Shown here one piece after another: positions 1 through 6,397 of a stretch of 16,510 nucleotides of DNA. The stretch lies in contig BOBG01000041.1 in the NCBI GenBank assembly GCA_026002265.1, positions 1-16,510 on the forward strand. Direction: 5' to 3'. How positions within the stretch are numbered: the first letter of the stretch is position 1; every line of letters begins with the position of its first letter. The position numbers and the translations under genes are program-made. Origin of the DNA: Spirochaetia bacterium (GTDB lineage: Bacteria; Spirochaetota; Spirochaetia; Treponematales; Breznakiellaceae). The notes beneath the pieces were generated by a model that saw only the letters and a program-made list of their open reading frames with translations, searched no databases and had not been told where the DNA came from.

Positions 1-1
1 C

Positions 2-136
2 GGTAATGTGTCCGCCCTCGCCTCAATCGCTCCCGAAAGCGGTGCGGTGCTGCAAGGCGTTATCGTGGGGTTCTGCTACTTAATCGGCGGGGCTGTTTTA
101 GGGACTTTGTTGTTTAAGAAGCAAGACATAAAATAA
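2..136 (+). CDS. C-terminal end of a membrane protein, probably an ABC-2 type transporter permease (5' end outside the window)
   Basis: Reading from base 2, the frame stays open to a TAA at 134-136. It gives about 44 residues: a small polar loop, a hydrophobic segment containing VIVGFCYLIGGAVLGTLLF, and a short basic tail ending KKQDIK. A last transmembrane helix followed by a brief charged tail of this kind (LLF-K/R-K/R-x-D-I) is typical of ABC-2 family permeases, but also of other polytopic proteins. The stop lies 13 bases before the first amidohydrolase gene, so the two could be co-transcribed. The identification is an inference from a very short tail. Confidence 0.5.
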   Translation, partial: GNVSALASIAPESGAVLQGVIVGFCYLIGGAVLGTLLFKKQDIK

Positions 137-149
137 AGTTCAGGGGGAA

Positions 150-1460
150 ATGATGATAAACTACAAAAAAGCCATTGCGGTTTTTGCCGCCGGGGTTATC
201 GCGCTTGGCGCGTTGAGCGGCTGTTCCAGCAAGGCTGTGGTCGGTGAAAAACAATTCGCTGCAATTATCAACGCCAAAATCTTTGACGGCGAAAACGTTA
301 TTGACGACACGACCGTTGTCATAAAAGACGGAATCATTCAGTCGGTGGGCGGCGAAATTCCCGAAGGCGCGGCGATTATAGACGCAACGGGCAAGACGCT
401 GATGCCCGGCCTGATCGATTCTCATACCCATACCGATATGAACGGCCTGAAAGACGCGCTGAAATTCGGCATTACCACAGAGCTTGAGATGAACGGCACA
501 TGGTCAGCAAATGAACGCAAAAAAATCGCGGACAGCAGCGATATGGCGGATTTGCGCTCCCCCGGTATGGGCATCACGTCCAAAGGCGGCCATCCGAGCG
601 AGTATCAGCGTTCCAGCAACAATCTGCTGATACGCTACTTTTTCAAATTTCCTTCCGCTTCCACGCCGGAAGAAGCTATAAAACTTGTCGATAAGCGCGT
701 CAAGGACGGCGCCGACTACATCAAAATCCTCGTTGAAAACGGCGACAACATCGGCTATCCGGGGCTTCCCGTGTTGGACGACGCAACGCTTCAAGCCGCT
801 ATTGATGAAGCGCACCGCTTTGACAAACTGACGATTGCCCATGTGACGACCGCCGCCGAAACCGAGCGCGTTGTCGCGGCGGGAATTGACGGTTTGGGAC
901 ACCTGTTCTTTGACAACCAGCCTTCCGAACAGCTTGTCACCGATATAGCGAAGAACGATGTATTTGTTATCCCCACGCTGGTAACGCTTTCCTCCGCTTT
1001 CGGCAACGATGCGGCCTGGCTTGCGGCAGACCAGCGCGTGATTTCTCGGCTTAACGAAGAATGGCTCGAATCAATGTCCGCCAGTATGAATGTCTATCCC
1101 GCAGGCAAACTGGAGAACGCCTATACCACTGTTATGACATTGCATAACGCGGGCGTTGACATTTTGGCGGGCAGTGATGTATCGGAACCTGTCCCCGGTC
1201 TCGGCGGGTTGGCGCACGGCGTGAGCCTGCATCACGAGCTGCAATTATTGGTCGAGGCGGGATTTAGGCCCACCGAAGCGTTAGGGGCGGCAACTTCCGT
1301 TCCCGCGAAACGGTTCAGTCTTGACGACCGCGGACGCATCGCTGCCGGGCTTCGCGCGGATCTGTTGCTCGTTGACGGTGATCCGCTGAGTGACATCACG
1401 GATACGCTGAACATCGATACGATATGGCGCGGCGGCGTCAAACTTGACGGAAGGAATTAG
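150..1460 (+). CDS. Amidohydrolase-family lipoprotein (imidazolonepropionase / Xaa-Pro dipeptidase-like), copy 1
   Basis: Predicted metal-dependent hydrolase, exported and lipid-anchored. The N-terminus is basic, then hydrophobic, and ends in a lipobox LSGC with the acylated Cys at residue 25. The mature part has the amidohydrolase layout: an N-terminal beta segment, metal-binding HTH at His92/His94, a candidate carboxylated Lys192 (ADYIKI), His231 (IAHVT), His251 (GLGHLFF) and Asp343 (AGSDVSEP). This is the complete ligand set of binuclear subtype I enzymes. The C-terminus returns to the metal-independent beta fold (GLRADLLLVDGDPL). At 436 residues the length is normal for the family. The substrate cannot be inferred; close families hydrolyse cyclic amides or prolyl dipeptides. 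The AGGGGG ribosome site at 142-147 is only two bases from the ATG at 150, so the adjacent ATG at 153 may be the true start. A paralogue follows at 1714-3018. Confidence 0.88.
   Translation: MMINYKKAIAVFAAGVIALGALSGCSSKAVVGEKQFAAIINAKIFDGENVIDDTTVVIKDGIIQSVGGEIPEGAAIIDATGKTLMPGLIDSHTHTDMNGLKDALKFGITTELEMNGTWSANERKKIADSSDMADLRSPGMGITSKGGHPSEYQRSSNNLLIRYFFKFPSASTPEEAIKLVDKRVKDGADYIKILVENGDNIGYPGLPVLDDATLQAAIDEAHRFDKLTIAHVTTAAETERVVAAGIDGLGHLFFDNQPSEQLVTDIAKNDVFVIPTLVTLSSAFGNDAAWLAADQRVISRLNEEWLESMSASMNVYPAGKLENAYTTVMTLHNAGVDILAGSDVSEPVPGLGGLAHGVSLHHELQLLVEAGFRPTEALGAATSVPAKRFSLDDRGRIAAGLRADLLLVDGDPLSDITDTLNIDTIWRGGVKLDGRN
324..372 (+). repeat. Identical 49-bp block shared by the two amidohydrolase genes (copy 1)
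   Basis: Bases 324-372 are identical to 1882-1930. The similarity on both sides stays high, from about 262 to 480 and from about 1820 to 2040, and covers the HTHTD metal-site region. A second conserved stretch lies at about 1291-1385 against 2849-2945. Between these stretches the two genes diverge strongly. Confidence 0.9.
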
Positions 1461-1721
1461 CAAAAATTTAACCACAGACCTCCGAAGAATGACCGGTGCG
1501 TTCCCATTATTAATCTGACTGCGAAGGGCGCGGCCGCCTTGAGCGAAATGGACGGCAAGCCCCATAAGCATGAAAGAGGCCTTGGGTTCGACTGCCTTAC
1601 CGGGGAAGAGCTGGATAACTTCAACAATTATATGGCCCGCGTTATCAGACGTATGGAAGAGCTGGTCGGCGGCAACGTTGCCGGCGGCGATTTTCGTGAA
1701 AAGGAGAAAAAACATGGATAA
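1461..1721 (+). pseudogene. C-terminal remnant of a MarR-family transcriptional regulator
   Basis: The frame directly after the first amidohydrolase stop is open from 1461 to the TAA at 1719-1721 but has no sensible start. It translates to the wing and C-terminal helix of a MarR regulator: RPPKNDRCVPIINLTAKG matches the family's wing and following helix (R-x-P-x-x-DRR-x-x-x-I-x-LT-x-KG). Next comes LTGEELDNFNNYMARVIRRM, like the C-terminal dimerisation helix. The DNA-binding helices upstream are missing. The stop overlaps the ATG of the second amidohydrolase (1714), which looks like an original, translationally coupled marR-amidohydrolase pair. The first amidohydrolase gene now sits where the N-terminal half of marR should be. 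The MarR assignment rests on motif recognition by eye. Confidence 0.6.
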
Positions 1722-3018
1722 TAGATTTCGTGGTATAATCGGCATTACGGCAATTATAATCTCAATCTTTTTTGGGGGCTGTAAAAACAAACAGCCGGCC
1801 CCGGCGGATGAGGTTACCGCAATTATCAACGCCAAAATCTTTGATGGCGAGAATGTCATTGACGACACGACTGTTGTCATTAAAGACGGAATCATTCAGT
1901 CGGTGGGCGGCGAAATTCCCGAAGGCGCGGTAATTATAGACGCAGCGGGCAAGACGCTGATGCCCGGTCTGATCGATTCCCATACGCATACCGATGTGGA
2001 CGGCCTGAAAGACGCTCTGAAATTCGGTGTTACCACAGAATTGGCAATGAACGGACGGACTACAAAAAGCGAGCGTAAACAGGTAGCCGAACAGAATGAT
2101 ATTGCGGATATGCGATCCCCGGAAATGGCGGTTACCGCTCCGGGAGGCCACCCAACTCAGTATCAGAATAGTATTCTGATCAAGGCTTTGCGGTGGCTTA
2201 CTGCTTACCCGCCAAAGGAAACCAAGGAAGCGGAAACCAAATTTGTCAACAAGCAGATCGCCGCCGGGGCCGACTACATTAAGATCATTATTGAGGAGGG
2301 CGCCTTTGTCGGTTATCCCGGTCTTCCGGTATTAAACGATGAGAGTCTCACCGCGGCTGTTGAAGCGGCCCATGCGAAGGACAAACTGGCCATTGCCCAT
2401 ATAACAACTGCCGAGAGCGCCCAAAGGGCAGCTGCGGCCGGGGTAGACGGGCTTGCGCATATGTTTTTTGATAACCCGCAAACACGGGAAGTAATTGATG
2501 ATATTGCCTCTTCAAACATGTTTGTTATTCCCACATTGACGGCGGCCAACAGTATATTCGGCAACAGCGGAGAAGTGATAGCTTCCGATGAGCGGGTGAG
2601 TTCCAAACTGAGCGAAGAATGGCTTGCCTCGCTTTCCGATTCGATGAATATCTATCCGGAAGGGGACCTCGGCGTTGTTTTTGCCAATGTCAAAGCGCTC
2701 CACGATGCGGGTGTGGACATTCTGGCGGGTACCGATGTATCGGAAGCCGGTGAGGGCTACGGCGGGCTTGCCCATGGCGCCAGTATGCATCATGAACTGC
2801 AGCTCTTGGCCGCCGCCGGACTTAGGCCCATAGAAGCGCTTCGTGCCGCTACTTCCGTTCCCGCGAAACGGTTCGGTTTAAACGATCGCGGACGCATCGC
2901 CGCCGGGCTTCGCGCGGATCTGTTGCTCCTTGACGGCGACCCGCTTGTGAACCTCTCGGATACACTAAATATTAGCGCCGTTTGGCGCGGGGGAGTCCAA
3001 CTCACGGCTAAAAAGTAG
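1714..3018 (+). CDS. Amidohydrolase-family lipoprotein, copy 2 (paralogue of the gene at 150)
   Basis: The start at 1714 is chosen because AAGGAG (1701-1706) lies seven bases upstream and the resulting N-terminus is a lipoprotein signal with FGGC and Cys23. A longer frame open from 1570 would put unrelated residues before the signal. The product is 434 residues. All metal ligands of the family are kept: His90/His92 (HTHTD), Lys190, His229, His249 and Asp341. It is about as long as copy 1 and collinear with it. The N-terminal metal-site region and the last 50 residues are almost the same at DNA level, while the middle differs clearly, so substrate preference may differ. It overlaps the MarR remnant and was probably its partner gene. 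As a lipoprotein it would act at the outside of a membrane. Confidence 0.88.
   Translation: MDNRFRGIIGITAIIISIFFGGCKNKQPAPADEVTAIINAKIFDGENVIDDTTVVIKDGIIQSVGGEIPEGAVIIDAAGKTLMPGLIDSHTHTDVDGLKDALKFGVTTELAMNGRTTKSERKQVAEQNDIADMRSPEMAVTAPGGHPTQYQNSILIKALRWLTAYPPKETKEAETKFVNKQIAAGADYIKIIIEEGAFVGYPGLPVLNDESLTAAVEAAHAKDKLAIAHITTAESAQRAAAAGVDGLAHMFFDNPQTREVIDDIASSNMFVIPTLTAANSIFGNSGEVIASDERVSSKLSEEWLASLSDSMNIYPEGDLGVVFANVKALHDAGVDILAGTDVSEAGEGYGGLAHGASMHHELQLLAAAGLRPIEALRAATSVPAKRFGLNDRGRIAAGLRADLLLLDGDPLVNLSDTLNISAVWRGGVQLTAKK
1882..1930 (+). repeat. Identical 49-bp block shared by the two amidohydrolase genes (copy 2)
   Basis: Partner of the block at 324-372; base-for-base identical when aligned by eye. 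It encodes the strand region upstream of the HTHTD metal-binding motif. Confidence 0.9.
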
Positions 3019-3028
3019 GACATGGTAT

Positions 3029-3065
3029 GGGACTTGCAGGATTAATGTTTTATAAGCCCTTTTTA
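3029..3065 (+). terminator. Possible weak Rho-independent terminator after amidohydrolase copy 2
   Basis: GGGACTT at 3029-3035 can pair with AAGCCC at 3054-3059 with one bulged A. The TTTTTATTTT run follows directly. The stem is short and the loop is about 18 bases, so this is only a candidate. Its position 10 bases after the stop codon is right for a terminator. Confidence 0.35.
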
Positions 3066-3147
3066 TTTTGTTATTGGTATTCAAAAATATATTATAAATA
3101 ATTATATGCCCTCCGCCATCAATGACTACAGGCAAGAAAAACTACGG

Positions 3148-3167
3148 CACATAATAAACATTATGTG
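3148..3167. promoter_or_regulatory. Perfect inverted repeat, candidate activator site upstream of the sigma-54 promoter
   Basis: CACATAAT (3148-3155), a four-base AAAC spacer, and ATTATGTG (3160-3167) form a perfect 8-bp inverted repeat. It is centred about 165 bases before the predicted start of transcription at about 3324. That is within the usual distance for a bacterial enhancer-binding protein acting on a sigma-54 promoter. A role as an upstream activating sequence is inferred from position; in an AT-rich region a chance palindrome is possible. Confidence 0.4.
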
Positions 3168-3195
3168 TAATGCCAGCCTATTATAAGATATTATG

Positions 3196-3227
3196 CCAAT
3201 GAGTAAAATATTCTCACCAATGAGTAA
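3196..3227. promoter_or_regulatory. Two direct repeats CCAATGAGTAA spaced by 21 bp
   Basis: CCAATGAGTAA occurs at 3196-3206 and again at 3217-3227. The 21-bp offset is two helical turns, so both would face the same side of the DNA. They lie about 100-130 bases before the predicted sigma-54 start site and could be binding sites for an activator. The function is inferred. Confidence 0.4.
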
Positions 3228-3297
3228 TTTTTACACAACGATCATATAAAATTGAAAAAAACATTGGAATTTTGGTACAAAAGATATGGTTTTTAGT

Positions 3298-3313
3298 TGG
3301 CACGGAAATTGCT
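3298..3313 (+). promoter_or_regulatory. Sigma-54 (RpoN) promoter for the small exported protein
   Basis: TGGCACG (3298-3304), four bases, then TTGCT (3309-3313) match the sigma-54 consensus TGGCACG-N4-TTGCW at every position. GG falls at -25/-24 and GC at -13/-12 when transcription starts at about 3324. That leaves a leader of about 40 bases to the ATG at 3363. A full match of this length in intergenic DNA, correctly placed and oriented, is unlikely by chance. Confidence 0.85.
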
Positions 3314-3362
3314 ATATATAATATATGGGTGCAGACCATAAATTTTTATTTTGGAGGCTTTT

Positions 3363-3779
3363 ATGAAAAGGTTAAACAAAATCGGACTGATTCTTACCGT
3401 ATTTTTGCTTATGGGCATCAGTGTAGCTTTTGCCGGTGAAAAGACTGGTACGGTAACGATGAAGACTTCTTCGGTTGATAAAAAAGGCAGGACAGATATT
3501 AAAGTATATCTGGACACAACTGGCAACGGTATGACAGACACTATGCTGAGTTTCCAGATAGTTGATGGCAAAGAACATACAGTTGCACTGGAAGGCTTGG
3601 AAGATCTCATACAGGAAGGCTCTCGTATCACCTTTGATGATACAAATATGCAGAGCCCAACCGGATTTTACAAACTTATAATCTGGCATGATCTGATAAC
3701 TATTGATGGGAAGTCGCTTATTCAGTTGTATCCGAATCCCTATTGGTTCCCATTCTCATTTGCAAAAAGCCAAAGCTAA
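3363..3779 (+). CDS. Small exported protein of unknown function
   Basis: The start at 3363 is set by GGAGG at 3353-3357, five bases upstream; an in-frame TTG at 3351 overlaps that site and is not credible. The product has 138 residues. Its N-terminus is a clear Sec signal (MKRLNK, then a hydrophobic stretch, then VAFA before Gly25), so the mature protein of about 114 residues should be periplasmic or secreted. The mature part contains a D-x-T-G-N-G-M-T-D loop (about residues 51-59), similar to short calcium-binding loops of the D-x-D-G-x-G-x-x-D kind, and otherwise alternating polar and hydrophobic strands. No known family is recognised. It stands alone behind the sigma-54 promoter at 3298, so it is probably made under a specific signal sensed by an enhancer-binding activator encoded elsewhere. 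Confidence 0.8.
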   Translation: MKRLNKIGLILTVFLLMGISVAFAGEKTGTVTMKTSSVDKKGRTDIKVYLDTTGNGMTDTMLSFQIVDGKEHTVALEGLEDLIQEGSRITFDDTNMQSPTGFYKLIIWHDLITIDGKSLIQLYPNPYWFPFSFAKSQS

Positions 3780-3789
3780 AACGGTAAAC

Positions 3790-3817
3790 GGGTTTGTAAA
3801 TACTAAACTACAAGCCC
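3790..3817 (+). terminator. Hairpin after the small exported protein gene, possible terminator
   Basis: GGGTTTGTA (3790-3798) pairs with TACAAGCCC (3809-3817) over nine positions, one of them a G-T pair, with a ten-base loop, eleven bases after the stop. The following ATGATTTTG is only a weak T-tract, so termination may be inefficient or factor-assisted. Confidence 0.45.
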
Positions 3818-3879
3818 ATGATTTTGATTGGTTAAAAATTCAATAGAAAATATAAATAATGGAGTACGGCTGGCACTGC

Positions 3880-3938
3880 ACATAACAAGTCTGTATGCTT
3901 TGGGCTCCGAAAAACCGTAAAAACGTCATATACAGCCG
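3880..3938. repeat. Hairpin repeat, left copy (attC-like or dispersed palindromic element)
   Basis: The segment begins with ACATAAC (3880-3886, one mismatch to the integron R'' box RYYYAAC). It has arms CTGTATG (3891-3897) and CATATACAG (3927-3935), with a purine-rich centre. Bases 3909-3938 match 4970-4999 at 28 of 30 positions. The second copy lies just after the phosphotransferase gene, so the two repeats bracket that gene. The size (about 60 bases) and imperfect palindrome resemble an integron attC site, but no good GTTRRRY box is seen on the right side and no integrase is in the window. Confidence 0.6.
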
Positions 3939-3979
3939 CGCAATACACCCCAACGTTTTTGTAAAATTATAAACCATAC

Positions 3980-4009
3980 TTGACAAAAACTAAAAATAAA
4001 TGATACTAT
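3980..4009 (+). promoter_or_regulatory. Probable sigma-70 promoter of the phosphotransferase gene
   Basis: A perfect -35 TTGACA lies at 3980-3985. The best -10 candidate is TACTAT at 4004-4009 with an 18-base spacer; a closer match to TATAAT (TATATT, 4009-4014) is spaced too far. The gene starts at 4053. The -35 box is strong and the -10 box only fair. Confidence 0.5.
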
Positions 4010-4019
4010 ATATTATATT

Positions 4020-4035
4020 GCCTATAAAAATAGGC
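4020..4035. promoter_or_regulatory. Small palindrome in the leader of the phosphotransferase gene
   Basis: GCCTAT (4020-4025), AAAA, ATAGGC (4030-4035) form a perfect 6-bp inverted repeat between the promoter and the GAGG ribosome site at 4038-4041. It could be an operator or a short leader hairpin; nothing else identifies it. Confidence 0.35.
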
Positions 4036-4052
4036 TTGAGGATAAACAGCAC

Positions 4053-4940
4053 ATGAATTTTTTGCATGATGGTCAAATGGAAATAAATGTTGAACTTGTA
4101 AAAAGTTTAATACAAAGCCAGTTTCCCGAATATGAGAATTTACCCATTGTTGAATTTGATTCAACCGGTACTGTAAATTCAATTTTTAAGCTGGGTAATG
4201 ATTTATATGTTCGTTTACCAATCGTAGAAACGTATGCGGATTCACTATTGAAAGAATATAAAATATTACCATATTTTTCAAAACAATTGAGTATTGAAAT
4301 TCCGGAACCAATAAAATTAGGCGAACCAGATACTTTATACCCATTTAATTGGGCTATTTACAAATGGATAGACGGTGAACCTTATGATAATAATAAAATT
4401 GTAAATTCTCAAATAATAGTATCTGAACTGGTAAATTTTATAAAAGAATTACATGCAATTGATTTATTAGACGATGCTCCCAAGGCTGGAAGGAAGCCGC
4501 TTTTAGAATTGAATACGATGACTATAGAGACTCTTAATGACTCAAAAGAAGAAATCGAATATACAAAAGTAATAAAAACATGGGAAAAGCTTGTAAATAC
4601 GCCTGTTTGGGATAAAAAACCGGTATGGATACATGCGGATTTACTTAAATCAAATATACTGGTAAAAAATAATAGAGTAGCAGCTGTAATAGATTTTGGT
4701 GGTGCTGGAATAGGCGATCCCGCATTTGATATAATACCTGCATGGGCAATATTTGATAGTAAAAATAGGTATATTTTTAGGAAATTATTGAATGTTAATG
4801 ATACAGTATGGCATAGAGCTTGTGCGTACGCTTTACACCAAGCCGCATTAATAATACCGTATTACCGTAAAAGTAATCCACGTTTTGTAAAACAAGCTAT
4901 GGAAACTATAAATGAAATTATTATAGATAATATAATGTAA
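4053..4940 (+). CDS. Aminoglycoside phosphotransferase (APH)-family kinase
   Basis: A 295-residue cytoplasmic protein with the APH/choline-kinase fold signatures. The catalytic loop HADLLKSN has His194, Asp196 (catalytic base) and Asn201. The metal-binding DFG starts at Asp214 in VIDFGGAGIGDPAFD. The N-lobe has LYVRLP, where this subfamily usually carries Arg instead of the ATP-binding Lys. The family transfers phosphate from ATP or GTP to small hydroxylated compounds, including aminoglycosides and macrolides, but also ordinary metabolites. Resistance is therefore possible, not shown. The ATG at 4053 follows GAGG by 11 bases; the in-frame ATG at 4077 (MEINVELVK) matches the usual family N-terminus and may be the true start. 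The gene is much more AT-rich than the operons around it and is bracketed by the hairpin repeats at 3880 and 4947, which suggests acquisition as a unit. Confidence 0.85.
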   Translation: MNFLHDGQMEINVELVKSLIQSQFPEYENLPIVEFDSTGTVNSIFKLGNDLYVRLPIVETYADSLLKEYKILPYFSKQLSIEIPEPIKLGEPDTLYPFNWAIYKWIDGEPYDNNKIVNSQIIVSELVNFIKELHAIDLLDDAPKAGRKPLLELNTMTIETLNDSKEEIEYTKVIKTWEKLVNTPVWDKKPVWIHADLLKSNILVKNNRVAAVIDFGGAGIGDPAFDIIPAWAIFDSKNRYIFRKLLNVNDTVWHRACAYALHQAALIIPYYRKSNPRFVKQAMETINEIIIDNIM

Positions 4941-4946
4941 AAGAGG

Positions 4947-4999
4947 TGTATATGTTTCGGCGCAGCGGAGAAAAACCGCAAAAATGTCATATACAGCCG
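4947..4999. repeat. Hairpin repeat, right copy (attC-like or dispersed palindromic element)
   Basis: Arms TGTATATG (4947-4954) and CATATACA (4988-4995) are perfect inverted repeats. A nested GCGG/CCGC pair lies inside them. The right part, 4970-4999, repeats 3909-3938 at 28 of 30 positions. The element begins six bases after the phosphotransferase stop codon, the place where an attC site sits in an integron cassette. AACCTTATC just to the right (5002-5010) only loosely resembles the R' box. Confidence 0.6.
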
Positions 5000-5067
5000 G
5001 AACCTTATCAAAAACCCCTTAAGTGCCTATCAAAGCCCAAATCCATATTATAGTTGGAGGAATCCTT

Positions 5068-5490
5068 ATGTGGAGAGAGTTCATAAGTAAGATTGATTGT
5101 GAGTTAACATTCAACCAATCAGCATCAATTGAATCTATAAATGCTGCAGAAATTGAATTAAAAGTCCAATTTCCTCAATCACTTAAAAGCCTTTTATTAG
5201 AGAGTAATGGTGTACAAGACGAATTTGAATGTGATGCTATATGGCCACTTGAACGAATAATTGAAGAAAACAAAAATATACGAATTATTGAAGAACAAAT
5301 AACATTTAATGGTTTTTTGCTTTTTTCGGATGCAGGTAATGGTGATCTATTTGCATTTTCAATTAAAGATGGGAACAAAAATAAGGAAGAAATTTATGTT
5401 TGGAATCATGAAGATAAAAGCAGGGATATAATCAGTTCTTCCCTGAAAGATTTTATTAAAGGCTGGTTTGAGGGCATAATTTCAATTTAA
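5068..5490 (+). CDS. SUKH (SMI1/KNR4) family protein, putative immunity protein
   Basis: The start at 5068 is fixed by GGAGG at 5056-5060, seven bases upstream; an upstream in-frame ATG at 5023 has no ribosome site. The product has 140 residues, the usual length of a single SUKH domain. Family features seen are an N-terminal helix region, the segment FPQSLKSLLLESNGV (cf. LPxxYKxFLLxxNG), a W-P-L-E-R-I segment following the middle strand, and FLLFSDAGNGDLFAF in the core, the hallmark F-x-D-x-G-x-G-D-x-x-x-x strand-loop. Many bacterial SUKH proteins neutralise polymorphic toxins. No toxin gene is visible beside it, so it would be an orphan immunity gene or have another role. It is AT-rich like the neighbouring phosphotransferase gene, with the hairpin repeat between the two. 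Confidence 0.8.
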   Translation: MWREFISKIDCELTFNQSASIESINAAEIELKVQFPQSLKSLLLESNGVQDEFECDAIWPLERIIEENKNIRIIEEQITFNGFLLFSDAGNGDLFAFSIKDGNKNKEEIYVWNHEDKSRDIISSSLKDFIKGWFEGIISI

Positions 5491-5636
5491 TATTAGTGAA
5501 TAATTCGGATTTTGATAACTCGAAGAAGAAGGGACGTTGTTAATGATTGCCATAGTTTTGCTCCTTTTCTGTTTGATATATGTTTAATCAATACTGCCGT
5601 AACATTACAGATTTACTGTCACGCCTCACAGTATCG

Positions 5637-5688
5637 AAAAAAAGGTTTACCCTGTCCTATGGAGGAAAAGACCCGACAAGGCAAACCT
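5637..5688 (-). terminator. Rho-independent terminator of the polysaccharide deacetylase gene
   Basis: On the minus strand AGGTTTGCCTTGTC (5688-5675) pairs with the complement of 5643-5656 at 12 of 14 positions with an 18-base loop. A run of seven T follows (complement of 5637-5643). It begins six bases after the end of the deacetylase gene at 5694. Confidence 0.75.
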
Positions 5689-5693
5689 CAAGA

Positions 5694-6386
5694 TTACTCT
5701 ATTGTTGTTATTCCAAACGCCTCGGCATTTGTTCCATAAAATATATCATCACGCCCCGAGACAAGCCGGCAGAAGTCTTCGATAATGTTCCAGTTATTGT
5801 TAATATCAAATTCGTAACTGTGTCCCCATAAATAAAACAACTGCGGCGTATCGGGTTTCGATTTAACAAATATTTCCGCCAATTCCATTAAGCGCGTATC
5901 ATTATGGTGAAGTGTCGGCTGGAACTCGATTAAGTCGCCGCCAAGTAGGAAACTGTGCGTACTCACGACTCCCCGCGCATAGCGCAGTCCGCAATTCCGC
6001 ACCGCGCGTTTTACGGTATTATTAAACGTGCCAAAAGGATAGGCCATACCGATAACGGATTTGCCAAAAATACGCTCAAGATTGCGCTTGTCTTCCGCAA
6101 TTTCATTTATAATTGTTGCTTCATCAAGCGTTTCCAAACGAGGATGCGTCAAAGTGTGTACGGCAATTTCGTGTCCGGCGTACAGTTCCGGTAAGCCGTC
6201 AATATTCATCCGGCAAATCGTGCAGCCTTCCCGTTCCCATTTGTTCGCACCACTTTGTATACCGCTATTCAAATTGAACGTGGCTTTTATGTGGTAACGA
6301 TTTAAAATCTCAACGAGTTTTCGGTCTTGCTCTACGCCATCATCGTAACTTATTGTAAGCGCTTTCATTTTCCCGTTTGGAAACAT
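5694..6386 (-). CDS. NodB-type polysaccharide deacetylase (carbohydrate esterase 4 family)
   Basis: Predicted metal-dependent deacetylase of N-acetylated sugars. From the ATG whose A is at 6386 (GGAGAGGG just upstream) the protein has 230 residues. Motif 1 is SYDDG (Asp15/Asp16, the metal-binding Asp in the second position). Motif 2 is HTLTH, giving metal ligands His77 and His81. Motif 3 is AYPFG (115-119, cf. RxPYG). The C-terminal LWGHSYEFD provides the late His motif. No signal peptide is seen, so it may act in the cytoplasm on small substrates, or be a shortened form. A frame open to 6401 exists but would bypass the ribosome site. The ribosome site overlaps the stop of the binding-protein remnant upstream, so the genes were coupled. 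It ends in a strong terminator. Confidence 0.82.
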   Translation of the reverse strand: MFPNGKMKALTISYDDGVEQDRKLVEILNRYHIKATFNLNSGIQSGANKWEREGCTICRMNIDGLPELYAGHEIAVHTLTHPRLETLDEATIINEIAEDKRNLERIFGKSVIGMAYPFGTFNNTVKRAVRNCGLRYARGVVSTHSFLLGGDLIEFQPTLHHNDTRLMELAEIFVKSKPDTPQLFYLWGHSYEFDINNNWNIIEDFCRLVSGRDDIFYGTNAEAFGITTIE

Positions 6387-6397
6387 TTTCCCTCTCC

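Noticed and set aside
1570..1713. Upstream extension of the second amidohydrolase
   Set aside because: The extra 48 residues precede a lipoprotein signal peptide and are encoded in DNA that reads as a MarR tail in another frame; the ATG at 1714 has a good ribosome site.
1281..1895. Minus-strand open frame across the amidohydrolase junction
   Set aside because: It runs antisense across the end of one gene, the MarR remnant and the start of the next; the translation resembles no protein family.
3019..3147. AT-rich non-coding stretch after the amidohydrolases, checked for genes, tRNA and riboswitches
   Set aside because: No open frame with a ribosome site and no convincing RNA structure beyond the weak terminator candidate at its start.
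5512..5739. Small plus-strand open frame of 75 codons after the SUKH gene
   Set aside because: No ribosome site, overlaps the terminator and 3' end of the opposite-strand deacetylase, and looks random. Apart from that terminator I see nothing functional in 5491-5693.
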